Made by a program: the position numbers and the translations under genes. Shown here one piece after another: positions 47,299 through 60,605 of a DNA stretch of 64,000 bases. Position 1 is the first letter of the stretch, and each line of letters starts with the position of its first letter. The notes beneath the pieces are model-generated. The model was given only the letters and a program-made list of their open reading frames with translations, made no database searches and had not been told where the DNA came from. The stretch covers positions 5,395,462 through 5,459,461 of the forward strand of contig CM025852.1 in assembly GCA_003952965.2 (NCBI GenBank). The letters are read 5' to 3'. The DNA is from Morella rubra (taxonomy: Eukaryota; Streptophyta; Magnoliopsida; Fagales; Myricaceae).

Positions 47299-47547
47299 AT
47301 GGGCCTCATGAGAAAAGAGTTAGTTTGCCTCTCTCTTCTACTTCTTGTTCTGCTACTGCTAGAAACGCCATCTTCTGCTGATGGGGCTGCCGCATTTGGA
47401 ACCTTCAAAACTGGGTCCCCTCCCTCTACGTCGAGTAATGCTAAACCCAATGGTGCCTTTGGAAGACATAAAGACGAAGATGGCGATGTTGTTTTTGGCG
47501 ACGACAAGAGGAAAGTCTATACTGGCCCAAATCCTTTGCATAACTAG
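47299..47547 (+). CDS. CLE-family peptide precursor, second unit
   Basis: Identical to the gene at 7739-7987. It is an 82-aa precursor with a leucine-rich signal peptide and the C-terminal motif RKVYTGPNPLHN at 47509-47544. If the tandem duplication were real, this would be a second identical CLE gene with the same flanks. Confidence 0.85.
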   Translation: MGLMRKELVCLSLLLLVLLLLETPSSADGAAAFGTFKTGSPPSTSSNAKPNGAFGRHKDEDGDVVFGDDKRKVYTGPNPLHN

Positions 47548-48132
47548 ATAAGTATATAGATAAAATTGCTTGGTCTCTTCTGCAATACAGACTATTAGTT
47601 AGACTTATTTCTTTAATCAATATATTTTCCTTCCTCTCCTTTCCCTGCTTTTCCTCTTCAAATTCTTTGATCATTTTGATTTGATGATATTGAGTTTCTG
47701 CTTTATGGTCCCCATAAATGTAAGCAATTTCTCAATTGCAGATAAAAAGTTTTGATGTTGGCTAGCTATATGAAATAACAATAAGGATTCATTAGGTTTT
47801 CCTTTTCTTTTTTAATTGGACATTTTCTTATCTATAAGTTGTTCATATATGTCCTTCAAATGTTTAATAATCTCTGCACAAATGTAAACTATATTGTGGA
47901 TATGGTCCTAATTAAAGAGTTCACATCACTGAAATAGAGATCAAAGTACTCTTTTGTGGTTAATCTCCTGATTTTCTAACGATTGTAATGCTTGAAATTT
48001 CTATAAAATTGTAACCCTTCTTCTAATTAGATGACCCACTTTATTTCGCTTGGTATTTTATCCCCTTTAAGTATAATGTTGACAATTTTGCACTAAAGAT
48101 TTGACTAAATGACATTACGTTGAAGGAGTATT

Positions 48133-48439
48133 TTTTTTTTGGTAAGTCATATATTAATGATAACGAATTACAAATAGTTGTCTAGGGTGGGTCAGACCCA
48201 TCAAATTTTAAAAAAAGTTTAAGCCATCGAGGAGCTACTCTGCTGGCCTAAACTTGTTTTGTAACATAGATCCTCTAGAGTGATGCATAAAGAACTGACA
48301 ATGGCTCCACAGCCCTGTGCGCGATAAGATCTGAGACTTACCTAATAGTAGAAGTATTGACTTTATGCTTATATGACTCGAACTTAGTCTGTCAAACTCA
48401 TAGAGTTCGACCTCCCAACCATTAGGCTAGCGTCCAACG
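48133..48439 (-). mobile_element. tRNA-derived SINE, second unit
   Basis: Repeat of the element at 8573-8879, with the same A and B boxes on the minus strand and the same terminal oligo(A). Confidence 0.65.
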
Positions 48440-49308
48440 GGCTCATCAAATTTCCATACAAAAGTACACAGTTTTTGGAATATTGCAACCACAAAAATTT
48501 GTGGCACGGTCCTCTAGCGCAAGGATATGCGTCAGAAAGTCAATCTCGCTTGATTTTCCGGGCTACCCAGGATTTTGTAGAGGAGAGATGGTCACGGGCG
48601 TTCAATGGTCTTGGCTATTGATCTCCAATCCACTGAGCATTCTGGTTGATTACGGGCTTCAAGGACCAAAGCCGAGTCCCCTTCTCTTCTATTAATGACA
48701 TGATCAACTTTCTTCTCCAAAGCAATTTCAGGCGCAAGCAAACCCTCATGGTACTGCATATCACTGTAAAGTATGTGGGTTTGTAAATATCTGGTGGATC
48801 GTTGGGCCGGGTCTGAAAAAATTGTAAAAAGTTTCAAATCCAAGCTGCCAAATTAACCAGGCCACTTACTAGCTTGGGGTTTCAGCTGCATTGCTCGGGC
48901 CGAAGGCATGCGCGATGATATGGGTGTTAACCAATGCTCTGTCGTAGTCTTCAACACTGCTATAGCCCCGTGAGGCCAGCTGAACTTATCTGGTTTCTGC
49001 ATGTTGTGTTGTTGAATGAATTATTATTACTTAAAAAAAGCAATTAAAAGAACAAGTCAAAAGAAATAGCCAAAAATTCTAGTGAAGACCAAGTCTAAAC
49101 CATGTTAAAACCTAAACATGGGATTTCAAAATCAAATTAGAAGGTCTGTGCCAGCTAATGAAAGTTTTTTTTTTCTTTAAAACCTAGACATGTTATTTAT
49201 ATATATATGGTGGGTGGCAGACGTTTGATCTTGACATGAGAGACAACAACATTTACTAAAGAGAAAAACACAGAAACAAGAGGATTTAATTGAAGTCTAA
49301 GGTATTCT

Positions 49309-50779
49309 CTATCTAAGAAACTTATTTTTCGTAATTTTCTCAATACATTCATTGTTGTAGTGGACCGTCATCTGGCACTTAGTACGTTCTACGCCGAGAA
49401 TCCCGATATTCTCATCACAGACATCACATCGAGAGCCTAATTTCTTCCTTTGGGCAAAAGTGAGAAGATGCCGATGATATTCAGTTGTAATGTTCCTTCC
49501 AAATATAGGGTATCCATGATCATCTCCGAGAACGCATTCAGTATGAGCACTGAAGTCGCATTTCTTGCAGCAATAGAACCAGTAGTCTGGATTTGATCTT
49601 TCTTCTTCACAAATAAGACAATAATATTCTCCCGAATCATCTTCACGAACATACGCAAGTTTGAGTTGGTGTATGTCATACTCATGCCTAGCAAAGAGTG
49701 GAAGAACTGCACATCTGAAATCCAAGAAAGTCCTGCATTGTTCGCACACAAACATGCATGACAGCTCGCTGTCGATCAAGCTGCTATCACAAGCTTTGCA
49801 TGATTGGGCTTCAGAACGTAAAGCCAGGAAAAGTGGGTGTTCATGACCTTCATGATTAAGAGGTTTTGAAATACATTGTAAGTCAAAATTGAGGTCACAT
49901 GGGTCGCACCTGTAGGTAAAGCCGTACCGAAAATTTCAACAAGCCGCACAACAGAAGGCTCCATCAGGAGAAGGTGCCTTGTCAAGGAGGGTAAGCCGGC
50001 ATCGGTGGACTCGTGTTGCATCTTCTTGGGTAGTTTACGACATGTCTCGTGGACAAAAAGGTGGCATTGATCGCAGCTGTAAAACGGACCCAAGATTAAT
50101 CCCTTACACACTTCACAAAATCTGTCATCATCGTTGAGTTTCTTTTTAATAAGGATAATGCTATGCTGATTAACAGCACAGGGGGAATGTTCAATTATGT
50201 CATAAGTTCCTTCGTCCTCTTCTAGCCTGGACATCTGATCGTCCTCAAGCGATTGCCTGCACTTAACCGCACATTCTGGGTGGACCCCAAAGTCACAACC
50301 TTGACAGTAATAAGCCGAATACTTTTTAGAGAAACTCTCACGGCAGATATTAAAGACTTCCACCTCTTGCTCCTTGATTTGATGAAGATAATAGGTAAGA
50401 GTAAGGATATGGTCATGCGGATAAATTTTGATTGTGCGATCAAGTCTGGCACAGCCGCTATCAACCAGTAGTGTGCAAGTGCTACATAACTGGGCAATTT
50501 TTCCAGTATCCTTTACGCAAACTTCACAAGGAAACTGCATCTCCTTCGCCATTGAAACGAATGCATGTTCGTCACAATTGTTAGGATTAGGCAACCTACT
50601 ACACTTGATGTGAAGGCTAAAGCTGCAGGCATCACAACAGTAGAACGAGCGGATTCTTTCGAGAGGCTTAAGGCAGGCATCACGCAGATATTTTGATCCC
50701 CACACTTGGCGTACACGCAGTTATTAAATTGAGGGGTTCCATTCTTTTTCCTGCCATCTGTTAAATTTAAACTTTCCAT
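49309..50779 (-). pseudogene. DC1-domain protein gene with frame breaks, second unit
   Basis: Identical to 9749-11219 with the same two frame breaks. The C1-like Cys/His repeats are in the frames 49309-49779 and 49776-50705, with the N-terminal piece starting at 50779. Confidence 0.75.
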
Positions 50780-51784
50780 ACTATTAACTCTGTAAAATCT
50801 ATGAATGAAAGGTAAATGTAACAGTGGTTGCAAACATGCTATTAACTCTTTGTAATGGAAAAAATTTTAAAACTGAAAAACTGACAAACAACAAAGGTTG
50901 TAATAAATAAAAAGATAATTAAACAACAAATAAGTAAACATTTCGGCGACCATCAAGAGCTGGTTTTAATAAATTCTTACGATAAGATAAATTAACATAT
51001 ACTAATTAACATTTGATGAAAGAAAAAATTCATCAATCGTACTTTCCAGAAAGTCATTTTAGATATCAAATGTTTAATGATGAGACGTCCGACAACTCAC
51101 CTTTGAACTTAACAACTCCATCATAGTCATCGCCCAGAAAGGAGACTCGCCACTTAACAAGTTCCTCAGCGATTTGATAATTTTGATAAAGAAAATTCCA
51201 AATGGTGGTGTGACTCAGCTACCGGGAAAAAAGTTCGCCGAAGGGAAAGAAGGCTGAAGAAGTAGGGTATACTTTGCTCACATTGTCTTTTTTCTTTGTT
51301 TCTCTCACCTTTATTGAAGAATTTTAATCCCAAACCGTGGTATGTCGACTCAGCTACCAAAAAAGGGTTTGTCAAAGGGAGAGAAGACGGTGAAGAAGTA
51401 GGGTAAACTCGCTCACATTTTCTTTTTTCTTTGTTTCTGTCTCGTACCTCTTTTATATTTGAATTATTAGATCTCCTGATCTGAGTTCTAATTTTAGTAG
51501 AAATAAAAATTTTAAAAATAGTGTTTTTGAACTTTTGTTGCATATGTAGAAGTGGGGTGATCATAATTAAAATGTTTCTTCGACACTTTCGTATTTTTTT
51601 GAAGAAAAAAATCAGCTTAATTAAATAAGATCTCTTAGTTCAATATTTTGGTATTTTTATTTCATATTGGTAAATTAGGACGCGACGTGATATTAATGGT
51701 GTGATGAGCTTATTGATCAATGTGACTGTCATTTTTTGTTGGTAAAATTAAATTTACAGCAGAATCAAAATAAGTATTTTCCTC

Positions 51785-53410
51785 CCCGTAGAGTTATTAA
51801 TCAGTTGCGCCCCAACTATAAAGTAACATTTTTAACGCATTAAGCCTGAGTTGAGCCTTGCGGTTAGATTTTCCGTTGAAACAGGCATAATCGTCGTCAC
51901 GTGCGTGGCTATACGATCTGACAAAAACGCCCCTCCACCCCAAAACGCACAGCATTGAAGACTCCAAGGTGAAGAGCCCCACAGTACCTCTGCCTCAATG
52001 GTGGCCGACTCTGAGTCAGAAACCGAGGCCTCTCTGACTCTCCTCAGTATATCTCGTTTAAATTCTCTTTTCTCTATTCTATTCAACCCTTCTCCTACCT
52101 CTAATTGCACTGCAAACCTTGTGACACAGCTTTCGAATGGGTAATTCTGCGTATTTTCACCATTTTTGTTCCCCATTTTGGTTTCTGCCTCTGTTTCCGC
52201 GTAAACACCTCCGGTCTCTTTCTCAGGCACACTACTTCCATGGTCGAATCTCTGCAATTCCATAAGCTTCTCGACCAAATCTTCTCCAAGCATCGCTTCG
52301 ATAACTTCTTTCCTCCTAAAGTATGCAAGTTTAAGGATGCAGTCCAAGGCCGCAGCTCCTATAGACCAATTTTCCGACAAGAGCTGGATAATTCTTGGGA
52401 GTTGGCAGTTCGATTCCATTTCATCTATTGAGTTCTAATAAATTCGATCAGTGAGCATAGAACTTGAATCGAACAACACAAACCCATCGAAATCAAGGCT
52501 TCAACAGTAGGACCCATAAACACCAATCCCACAATGACATTCTTGTTGAATCTAACTAGAGCATCCACAACAAGAGCTGCTTGAGCTCGAACACTCTCTG
52601 AACAACTCGAGTTACTAAGTATTGATTACATAATCGAAAATACCTTTGCTTGCAAAACCAAATCTTGAAACCCTCTATCGAAACCTTGACGCAAACGATT
52701 TCCGAGCTCGTCCTACGATTCTGTCGCTGTTGCAAGACATTGAATAACGTGGCGGTCAAGAAGCGCTTCAACTTCAGCCTCTTTCGTATATGCAACCCCG
52801 GCAATCTTGTAGTTTGTGATTTGGCGGTGAAGGATTACTTTGAGGTCATATCCCTGGAATTTTTCAAGCTTCTCGAGTAGAGCCTTGAGGTTGCGGATCA
52901 ACTGAGAGAGGTTAAAAAATTTTGGGTCTCTGGAAAGAACGGTGCCGGCCTCCTTCAACTGTGATTTTGGAATTGGTGTTGCATGAAAGAGAAATGGGGT
53001 TGCTCTGTGGAACTTTGGAGGCGTTCTTCAGCGCTTCTAGCAGCGTTAAAACACGTTGATTTTCTAGTTCCTCATCAACTTCTTCCATCGTTGCTTGGGT
53101 ATGAAGTTTAGTGACCGTGTGTGTGAGAGAGAGAGAGAGTGGGAGGCATCGGAAGGAGGGAAAGAATTAAAACGATGGCCAGTGCTGTGCGTTTTGGGGT
53201 GGAGGGGCATTTTTGGCATATCATATAAGGTGAAGACCACGTGAAATGCATGTGACGACGATTCCGTCTATTTCGATTTAAAAATCTAACCGCAAGACTC
53301 AAATTGAATAATGTGGTAATTGGCTAATGCGTCAAGAATGGTATGTCGGGATTGTATTTGTAATTTGTTTGAAAATTTGAGGGCGCAAAGTGATGTTTTC
53401 CCGATATTTA
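51785..53410. mobile_element. Pack-MULE-like element with ARM-repeat gene, second unit
   Basis: Repeat of 12225-13850. The ARM-repeat pseudogene lies at 51832-53088 on the minus strand between the same long terminal inverted repeats (about 51785-51956 and 53176-53410). Confidence 0.58.
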
Positions 53411-54055
53411 AAGTATAAGACAAAATTAGCACTAACTCTCTCAAACTGGCACCTTATTTTAAATGCGTCTATCAATTAACTACCAATTTTGGTAATTAGT
53501 ATCTTTAATTAATTGTCACAGCCTTGGTAATTAGTAATATCTTTAATTGCTCTCACACGTATAGATGCGAAGGAGATTGTATGAAAGATCTAATTGCACG
53601 GATTCCTCGATTATGAGTCTCCAATTGTGTCTTTCGAACAAAATATCATGCTTCTAGAATTCTGTCCTCATGACTCATAATATCTTTTCGTCCCATCGAG
53701 AGAGAGATTTGAAGGCAAATTTAGCTCTAACTCTCTTAAACTGACACCTTATATTTGTAATGCGTCCATAAATTAATTACCCATTAAACCTTTTTTTATT
53801 CATGGATGTATGAACTGGCTGAATGTAATTGGAAATCGTCTGGATCTTGAGGCTCATTGATTTTCGTTTGAGATGGCATGCTGGTATATATATATATATA
53901 TCCGAACAAAGCATGTAAGGAAAAGGATTAAATGTCCATTGGAGACCTCAAGCGACCATAATTGAATTAATCTTTCCTGAACAGGTATTGTTGCTTTAAA
54001 ATGAACAATAAAAAATGAAGTCTCCCTCTCCAAAAACAGCAGAAGACGATTTCCT

Positions 54056-55765
54056 CTAATAACGAGTCTCCTCCTCCTTCTCCTCATCACTGAACTTTTC
54101 GTACGTTTCACCCCCCCTGGACACTTCATTTACGTAAAAGCTCCACGTTCTACCCACCAGAATCAACGAAATAAGAGCCCCAAAGAGTGTCGCCAGAGCC
54201 ATAATTGTAAAAGATAGACCAAAACACTGTTGCCCCTTGCAAACCAGTGCCTGCCCCAGTGGTTGATTCAAGCCATTTATGACAGTACTCTGCCTCTTCG
54301 CCTCTTTATCGTAGAGCCTACCGGTGAGCTCCTTATTTAGCAAAAAAGATCCAATTGGAAGTGCCATTACTCCACAATTGAACAGTGTGGAGAAGTGCTT
54401 AAGGCCAAAGATCTCGGAGATTATGGCAAAAACCAGCGGCAACTGTGCGCCGGATGTAAAACCAACGATCAATGACGACAGATAGATGGAACCATAGAAG
54501 GGAAACGCGACGAGAAGGTGACCAATGCATTCGACGAAAAGGATAGCTGACAACATAAGCGGCCGCGGAAACTTGTATTTCTTGAGAAGGATTTCTGATG
54601 CAAACCCAGCGAATATCCTCCCAGCGTAACTCCATATGCTACCCAGTGATGCAAAGGTCCATACGGTTTTATGTTCATATAGAAGCGCCTCTCCGATCTG
54701 CCCTAAGTTATCCAAGGCTGCTAAGCATGACCCAAGTCCAACAAGCGTTACAATGAAGATGATCAGCATGTCAATGCTCAGCACTGCCTGTAAGATGCTG
54801 TAGTCCTCCCCTCTTTTTGGTTTGTTACAAATGTGTGCAAAGAATGACATTTTCGGCTCCTCTGCCTCGTTGGCAGAAGATTCCTGTTTTTGCTCGCCAG
54901 CTTGTGCATTCTCAACAACTATCTCAGCAGGAGCTGTTGTTATCTTCCTCCAGAGGAGTAGCTCTTGTCTAAAGGCTACCACGGAAGGGAGGAACACCAA
55001 GATGCACGCCGCTGTAGCGCTCAAATCATAGCCAGTTGGGGAAAATGTCACACGTTGTTGAACCAGTGTCATGGACATTAAAAATACAGCAAGAGCGGCC
55101 GATACATAGAGGAACTTGTAGAACACGTTAACCTCGTTTGGTTGGCTTATCTTGACCTCTTTCTCGCGAATGACATACATAACCAATATCGATATCACCG
55201 CTGGAAGCCACGCTATGAAGAGGATCAAAGATGATGAATCATCCCCGTAGATGGCCAAGTATAATTGATTAAGTATAGCCGCGCTAAGCCCGACGTAACC
55301 TTTCAGGAGACCCAACATAATCGACCGACTCTCCGGGAAGTTCTTGACACATGTGACAAGCGCCCCTGTATTTGCAAAATTCTGGGAATTGGCTCCCAGG
55401 AAAATGTAAAGACACATCTGCCATAACGGCGGCTGGGGGATTCTTCCTGTCACGGCCAACCATATCATGAAGTAACCGAAAAAGTTCGTGACAGAGCCCG
55501 TCAGGAGCACGAACCATGTTGGTGTGACCTCAGCTATCAGGCCAGACAAAATCCCAACAGTTGAACCAATATCCTTGAACGAGCTTAGCGTATTGAGCGC
55601 CGACTGATTGTATCCAAGATTTTTCTTGATGTCACTGGAGAAGACTGGAAAAAGGTAACTTCCACCTGCTCCGGCCATGATCAGAAACGAGGCAAAAACT
55701 GAGGTCCATCGGCCCGTTGCCAAATGTTTAGCAAAACTACTCGAACCACTCTTTGCTCCGGCCAT
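54056..55765 (-). CDS. NFD4-like / nodulin-like MFS transporter, second unit
   Basis: Identical to the gene at 14496-16205: 569 aa, single exon, Nodulin-like N-terminal half, polar middle loop, MFS-like C-terminal half and acidic tail. The preferred start is at 55765 for the same reason. Confidence 0.88.
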   Translation of the reverse strand: MAGAKSGSSSFAKHLATGRWTSVFASFLIMAGAGGSYLFPVFSSDIKKNLGYNQSALNTLSSFKDIGSTVGILSGLIAEVTPTWFVLLTGSVTNFFGYFMIWLAVTGRIPQPPLWQMCLYIFLGANSQNFANTGALVTCVKNFPESRSIMLGLLKGYVGLSAAILNQLYLAIYGDDSSSLILFIAWLPAVISILVMYVIREKEVKISQPNEVNVFYKFLYVSAALAVFLMSMTLVQQRVTFSPTGYDLSATAACILVFLPSVVAFRQELLLWRKITTAPAEIVVENAQAGEQKQESSANEAEEPKMSFFAHICNKPKRGEDYSILQAVLSIDMLIIFIVTLVGLGSCLAALDNLGQIGEALLYEHKTVWTFASLGSIWSYAGRIFAGFASEILLKKYKFPRPLMLSAILFVECIGHLLVAFPFYGSIYLSSLIVGFTSGAQLPLVFAIISEIFGLKHFSTLFNCGVMALPIGSFLLNKELTGRLYDKEAKRQSTVINGLNQPLGQALVCKGQQCFGLSFTIMALATLFGALISLILVGRTWSFYVNEVSRGGETYEKFSDEEKEEETRY

Positions 55766-57670
55766 TTCTCCTCTCCTCCGTTCTGAGAGCAAGGAATGCC
55801 CGAGCAATAGAGACGCTATAGGTAGCTGTTTAGATTCGATCTCTGTGTCTTGTTATGGGAGCAATGAGCTTTAAATAAGGAACACACAGCATGAGTTAGT
55901 TTATGTGAGCTAATTGGTTTCTGTTCCAATAGAAATTTGTTAGTACTAGGAGCTCGTTGATCTTGAATGGTAAGGAACTGTCAGAGGTTAGATCTGGTAA
56001 CACCTTTGGAGTTGTCAAATTGTGCTTTTCTCGTAAAGGCTTTCCTAAGAGTACCGTAGTTAGGCTATAAGGTTAGTTAAGGAGTTGAGTGCATGAGTGG
56101 TGTATATATATAGAACTTCTGCATACAGCTAGTGCTTAGAATAATTTGCATGCCCTTCTTTTAAGCATCTCCAACCAAAATATATAAAATCTCACGCGAA
56201 TTCAGTTATAATTAAGTATATTGTGTGATTCTCATAATATTATTTGCCAAAGTTCTCATGCATCTCCTTACTTATCTAGGGTTTATAACGTGAGAATACA
56301 TTTCCAATTGTTTGGATTACATACCTATACTCTTATATATAAGGGTAATTTGCAGAAATTCTGTGGAAATTTCTAGTTCCCTATCGGTTTAAATCGGAAC
56401 CGGAATTGATATGAGATTTATCTCATTTTTGGAACTAAAACCAAAACGGGATATACCGGAATTTCCAGTTTTTGTATTTTATTTATTTACTTGGCTCATG
56501 TGATTTATATGATACAATTATTATTTATGTGTATTCTTAATGCTTGGTCATTGGAGTTTAAACTTTAGTAGTGGTAGTAATATTTTGTTAGACATTTGTC
56601 ATTTGCATATTTTTTATTTGGACCTTGTATGAATTATTATAATTTCATATAGTTTTTTTATTTGTATTGTGTGCCAATATTGTTTATTGGTCACACACAT
56701 GATATATATGGGTTTAAATAGAACTCATCAGTCCAATTTGACATAAAAATGCACCAAATTTGACCTCAAAATGCTTAAAATGATTTTCGGTCCATACAAA
56801 AACTGTCCCAAAAATCCACAAATCAATACCCTAGAATTTTCGGTTTTATTCTATTCCAATTTCTGTTCCGATATTTATAAGAACCAAAATGAGTTCCAAT
56901 ACGTACCTAAAATGCCCACCTTCATACCCTAACATAAAACTACACATAATTGAAAGACAAACAAACTAAGCTGCTCTTTTTTAAGAAAATCACTTAAATA
57001 TTTTGTACGAACATGTTCAAACTCCCTATCAATCTACTGGGGTAATAAATATAAGTAACACTACCGAAATACTTAAGATCACGTGGACCACTAACACAAG
57101 ACATATGTCAATAAACACTTTAAACATGTCCTACTAATCTACGTACACTAGCAAAACAATAAAAACCTAAAAATAATTAGGGTTAATTAATAAAACAATA
57201 ACAAGTGAACTCCTACACTGCCTTAAACTTTACAAGAGTATTTATTAAATAGTGTGAGGTTTTTATATGGTGTAGGTTTATCTTTCTTCAAATTAAATTT
57301 TAAGTTATTAAGTTGTCCTTCATCTTAACTATTACATAATTAAATTGAATAAAATATCATTACGGGAATGGCTGAATTTAATAAAGGATAGAATTTGGAG
57401 TTAAAAAAAAAAAAAAAAGATTTTAACATATAACTCGGTGATGCATTTGAGAATGGACTAATACAAATTTTAGGAGCAAATATTACTATGGAGAAGGTGT
57501 GGCAGAAGCGTAACTTCACCATGTCTTAAATCCCTTCTTAAACCCTCATGAATCCTCTTGACGTCATCAGGCGCACAGACCCGAGGAGGCAACGAGAAGT
57601 GGAAGAAGCTTCTAGTTCTCATTCAACAGACTTTCTTCTGCTCTCTGCTCAATCCCCTTTCCGAGTCCGA

Positions 57671-58978
57671 ATGGCGAAGCGTCTGATTCCTACCTTCAAT
57701 CGCGTTCTGGTAGAGAAAATTCTTCCTCCTTCAAAGACCAACTCCGGTATCTTACTTCCCGAGACAATCACCAAGGTAACGAACTGTTCCTTATCCTTGT
57801 GTTCTTTCTTCTATGACTTTGTTGGGAAAGTCTCAAGTTGGAATATTTGATCTTGTAATTTATTTGTAGTTTTTATTTTTCTGGAATCTGAAAATGGGTT
57901 TGAATGCAATGTTACATTTGCTTCTGGGCATTATTCTGGTTTTCGATATTATCCGGACAGCAGGCTTGCTTACCTTCTCCTGATCGGTTTTTGTCTTTGC
58001 CTTTTGTTCATTTAAGTTCTGTCATTGTTATGTTATTATTCTCTTTGGATAAGATGCTTAAGGTTTTTTCTCCATGGGCTTTCGAATGTCATTTAATTTG
58101 TCTGTTATTTTGCTACTCTGGCATATTTTCAATTTGAGAAATTTTTTTTTTTTGTATCCTTTTGAATTAAACTCGAATCTATTGGGGATATTTCTGGACA
58201 TCTTTCTTGGTTAAATCCATCCTTTTTTCCAACCTTCCTCGGAGTAGGTGTTGAATTTCTGGGATTTCATTTTCTTTGATAAGTAAGGTAAACGTGTAAC
58301 AGTACAAGGGACTATACTGAGATTTCATACGTATAACGTTTGTCCGTTGGGAAAGAAAACTCACTTTGTTAGACTAATAGAAATCATTGACCTGGAGTTG
58401 ATTCTTTCGTAGTACCTAAGGAAGCAGAAAATTAGTTTTTTGTTTCCTAGAATGGCTGTACTTCTTCTACCTACTTTTCTGTTCTTCTAATCAAGCTTCG
58501 ATAGATTAGAGAATCGAAGAACCTTTTTGTGTTTTCTGAGGTTATTTATATTCATATGAGTACTTGAAGCTGTGGCGCAGTTGCTGTTGCTCGCCTCCTA
58601 TTTAGAATTGTGCTACTTGTAAGACTGACTTAACCCACATTATTTACGTGTTCTAAAGTTAAAACCACTGGGTCACACATCTTAACATAAAGAAATCAGC
58701 CTTGGCTGCAGAGATTCCACTAGCACTCGTATCAATTTGTGCGTTTGTCAGCTACCAAATCTTTTTTTCTTGCAGCTGTTGTCCTTTTATTCTTCTTCTC
58801 GGTTTACATTGTCTCTTTTTGGCTGCTTGATAATTCAGCTGAACCCTGGAAAAGTTGTTGCTGTGGGCCCGGGTGCTCATGATAGAGATGGGAACCTTAT
58901 TCCTGTCAGTGTAAAGGAAGGAGACAACGTTCTTTTGCCTGAATTTGGAGGAACTCAAGTACTGCTTGGTGATAAAGA
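57671..58978 (+). CDS. CPN10: 10 kDa chaperonin, second unit, last exon not found
   Basis: Identical to 18111-19418: exon 1 57671-57775 and exon 2 58839-58978. The final exon is likewise missing from the sequence downstream. Confidence 0.82.
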
Positions 58979-60191
58979 GTAAGTTATACTCCTCTTTTAC
59001 GACATTCAGAGGATTTTAGTTTTAGAGGCTGTTATAGGTGATGAAATAATTGTTTTTTTTGTAGTCAGCATTCATGTGATATGTAGTAGTTTTGTATCTC
59101 TTGAGACAAATGAAATCTGTTCCAATGGTTCATCAATCATCAAAGATCAACTAAGCCACTGTTAATAGGGATAATATTAAGTGATACTATTATAGTAGAA
59201 AAGACCTGTAATAGAAGTATACTTTCTACCGTTCTGTTGCCATAATGGGCTTTATGCAATCTGTCAGATGATATTGGATTAGTTGGGTATTTCTTCAACA
59301 GAATATTGGTCATTGAAGGATCTTGGTGACACACCATAGAACAAGAACCTGGATCTCTCAAGAAATGAATTAGAGTTTGGTTTGAAAGAGTTCATTCTCT
59401 ACTAAACCATGTCATGAAACCTACGAGAATTTTGTTGCCTCTCGCTTGAAGTGTAGTTTGTTGGGTGCTTTAAATGATTGGGATGTATTAAGTTGAAAGA
59501 TTACCCTTTAATTTGCACTGTAAAGCTATTGTGCTTTAATTTATGTTCGCCAACTTTTCCTGTCTGCATTTTGTCCACCTTTTCATGGTCTACTAAGGTC
59601 TTGTAATTACCTTGTGTATAGAGGCAATATACCACCATCGGTAGGATTTGAGGAAGCTGTTCTTACTGAATGTTTACAGGGGCATCATGGTGATGCTCGG
59701 AAAGTAAAGTTTTATATGTTTTAGATGACAGGGAAGTATGTGATGTGTTTTACCCTTTTCTGTGTGATGGCTAGAAGATAAATTGCCTTTGGTGTACATG
59801 CTTCCAGTGCTCCTTCAATATGTGATCCAATAAGTATTTTGAGGTTTTTGGCTGCTAAACCTACCATCTTCCTAATCTAAAAGCTGCTCTAATAGATTTT
59901 TGCAAATTTATCATTATCTTGAAAGCTGCACAAATTTAAGGTCATGTTTTGTCTTAGCGGAACAGGGAAATGGTTCTAGAGAACTCGAATTAAACCTATT
60001 TGCAGAGCCCGACAACATTCAGTGGCATCAAACACAGGCAAATCCGGAAAAAGTTTGCGCCGAAACAAAAGAATTATAACAGTCTATGTTGTCTAGTAGA
60101 TCCATAGCATGAACATGATGTTGTAGTATTTGCCCTATTTTTTACATTCAAACATGCTTTTAGCTCTTAACCGGCATGTATAGGAAATTGT

Positions 60192-60605
60192 TTAGAAACC
60201 ATTTTCACAGCTATTCTGAAGGTGTTCTGAAAACTCTTCTTCCCGCACTCTTGCAACGGGCGCAAGCATATTCACATTTCCCTCTATCTCTTCCATGACA
60301 TTTTGAGAGAAAATAGTCTTTACTGCCCCTAACCTGTTTTCCGTGAACTTCATTCCAGATATCATCTGTATAGAGATGAGGATATTTTGGGAATTCTTCA
60401 GGACTAAGTCGTAGCGCTCCATGGTCATTGTGTTTGGATCTTTATTCGGCTGAGTGAGGCAGTTCATTATACTGGAGAGAATAGGCCTTCTTGTCCCAGC
60501 AACTGCAGATAATTGTGCTGCTGTGTATTTTGTAACTTCTGTAACACTGGACTTCCCTGTTTTGTTGTCCTTAAATTCAAAAAACATAAGGAGTTGAAAA
60601 GACAA
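60192..60605 (-). CDS. Hypothetical protein, second unit
   Basis: Identical to the unassigned 137-codon ORF at 20632-21045. Confidence 0.33.
   Translation of the reverse strand: MSFQLLMFFEFKDNKTGKSSVTEVTKYTAAQLSAVAGTRRPILSSIMNCLTQPNKDPNTMTMERYDLVLKNSQNILISIQMISGMKFTENRLGAVKTIFSQNVMEEIEGNVNMLAPVARVREEEFSEHLQNSCENGF

Larger units (their letters stand above)
45621..51172. repeat. Right palindrome arm, second unit
   Basis: Same as 6061-11612 at +39560. It carries the second CLE, SINE and DC1 copies. Confidence 0.85.
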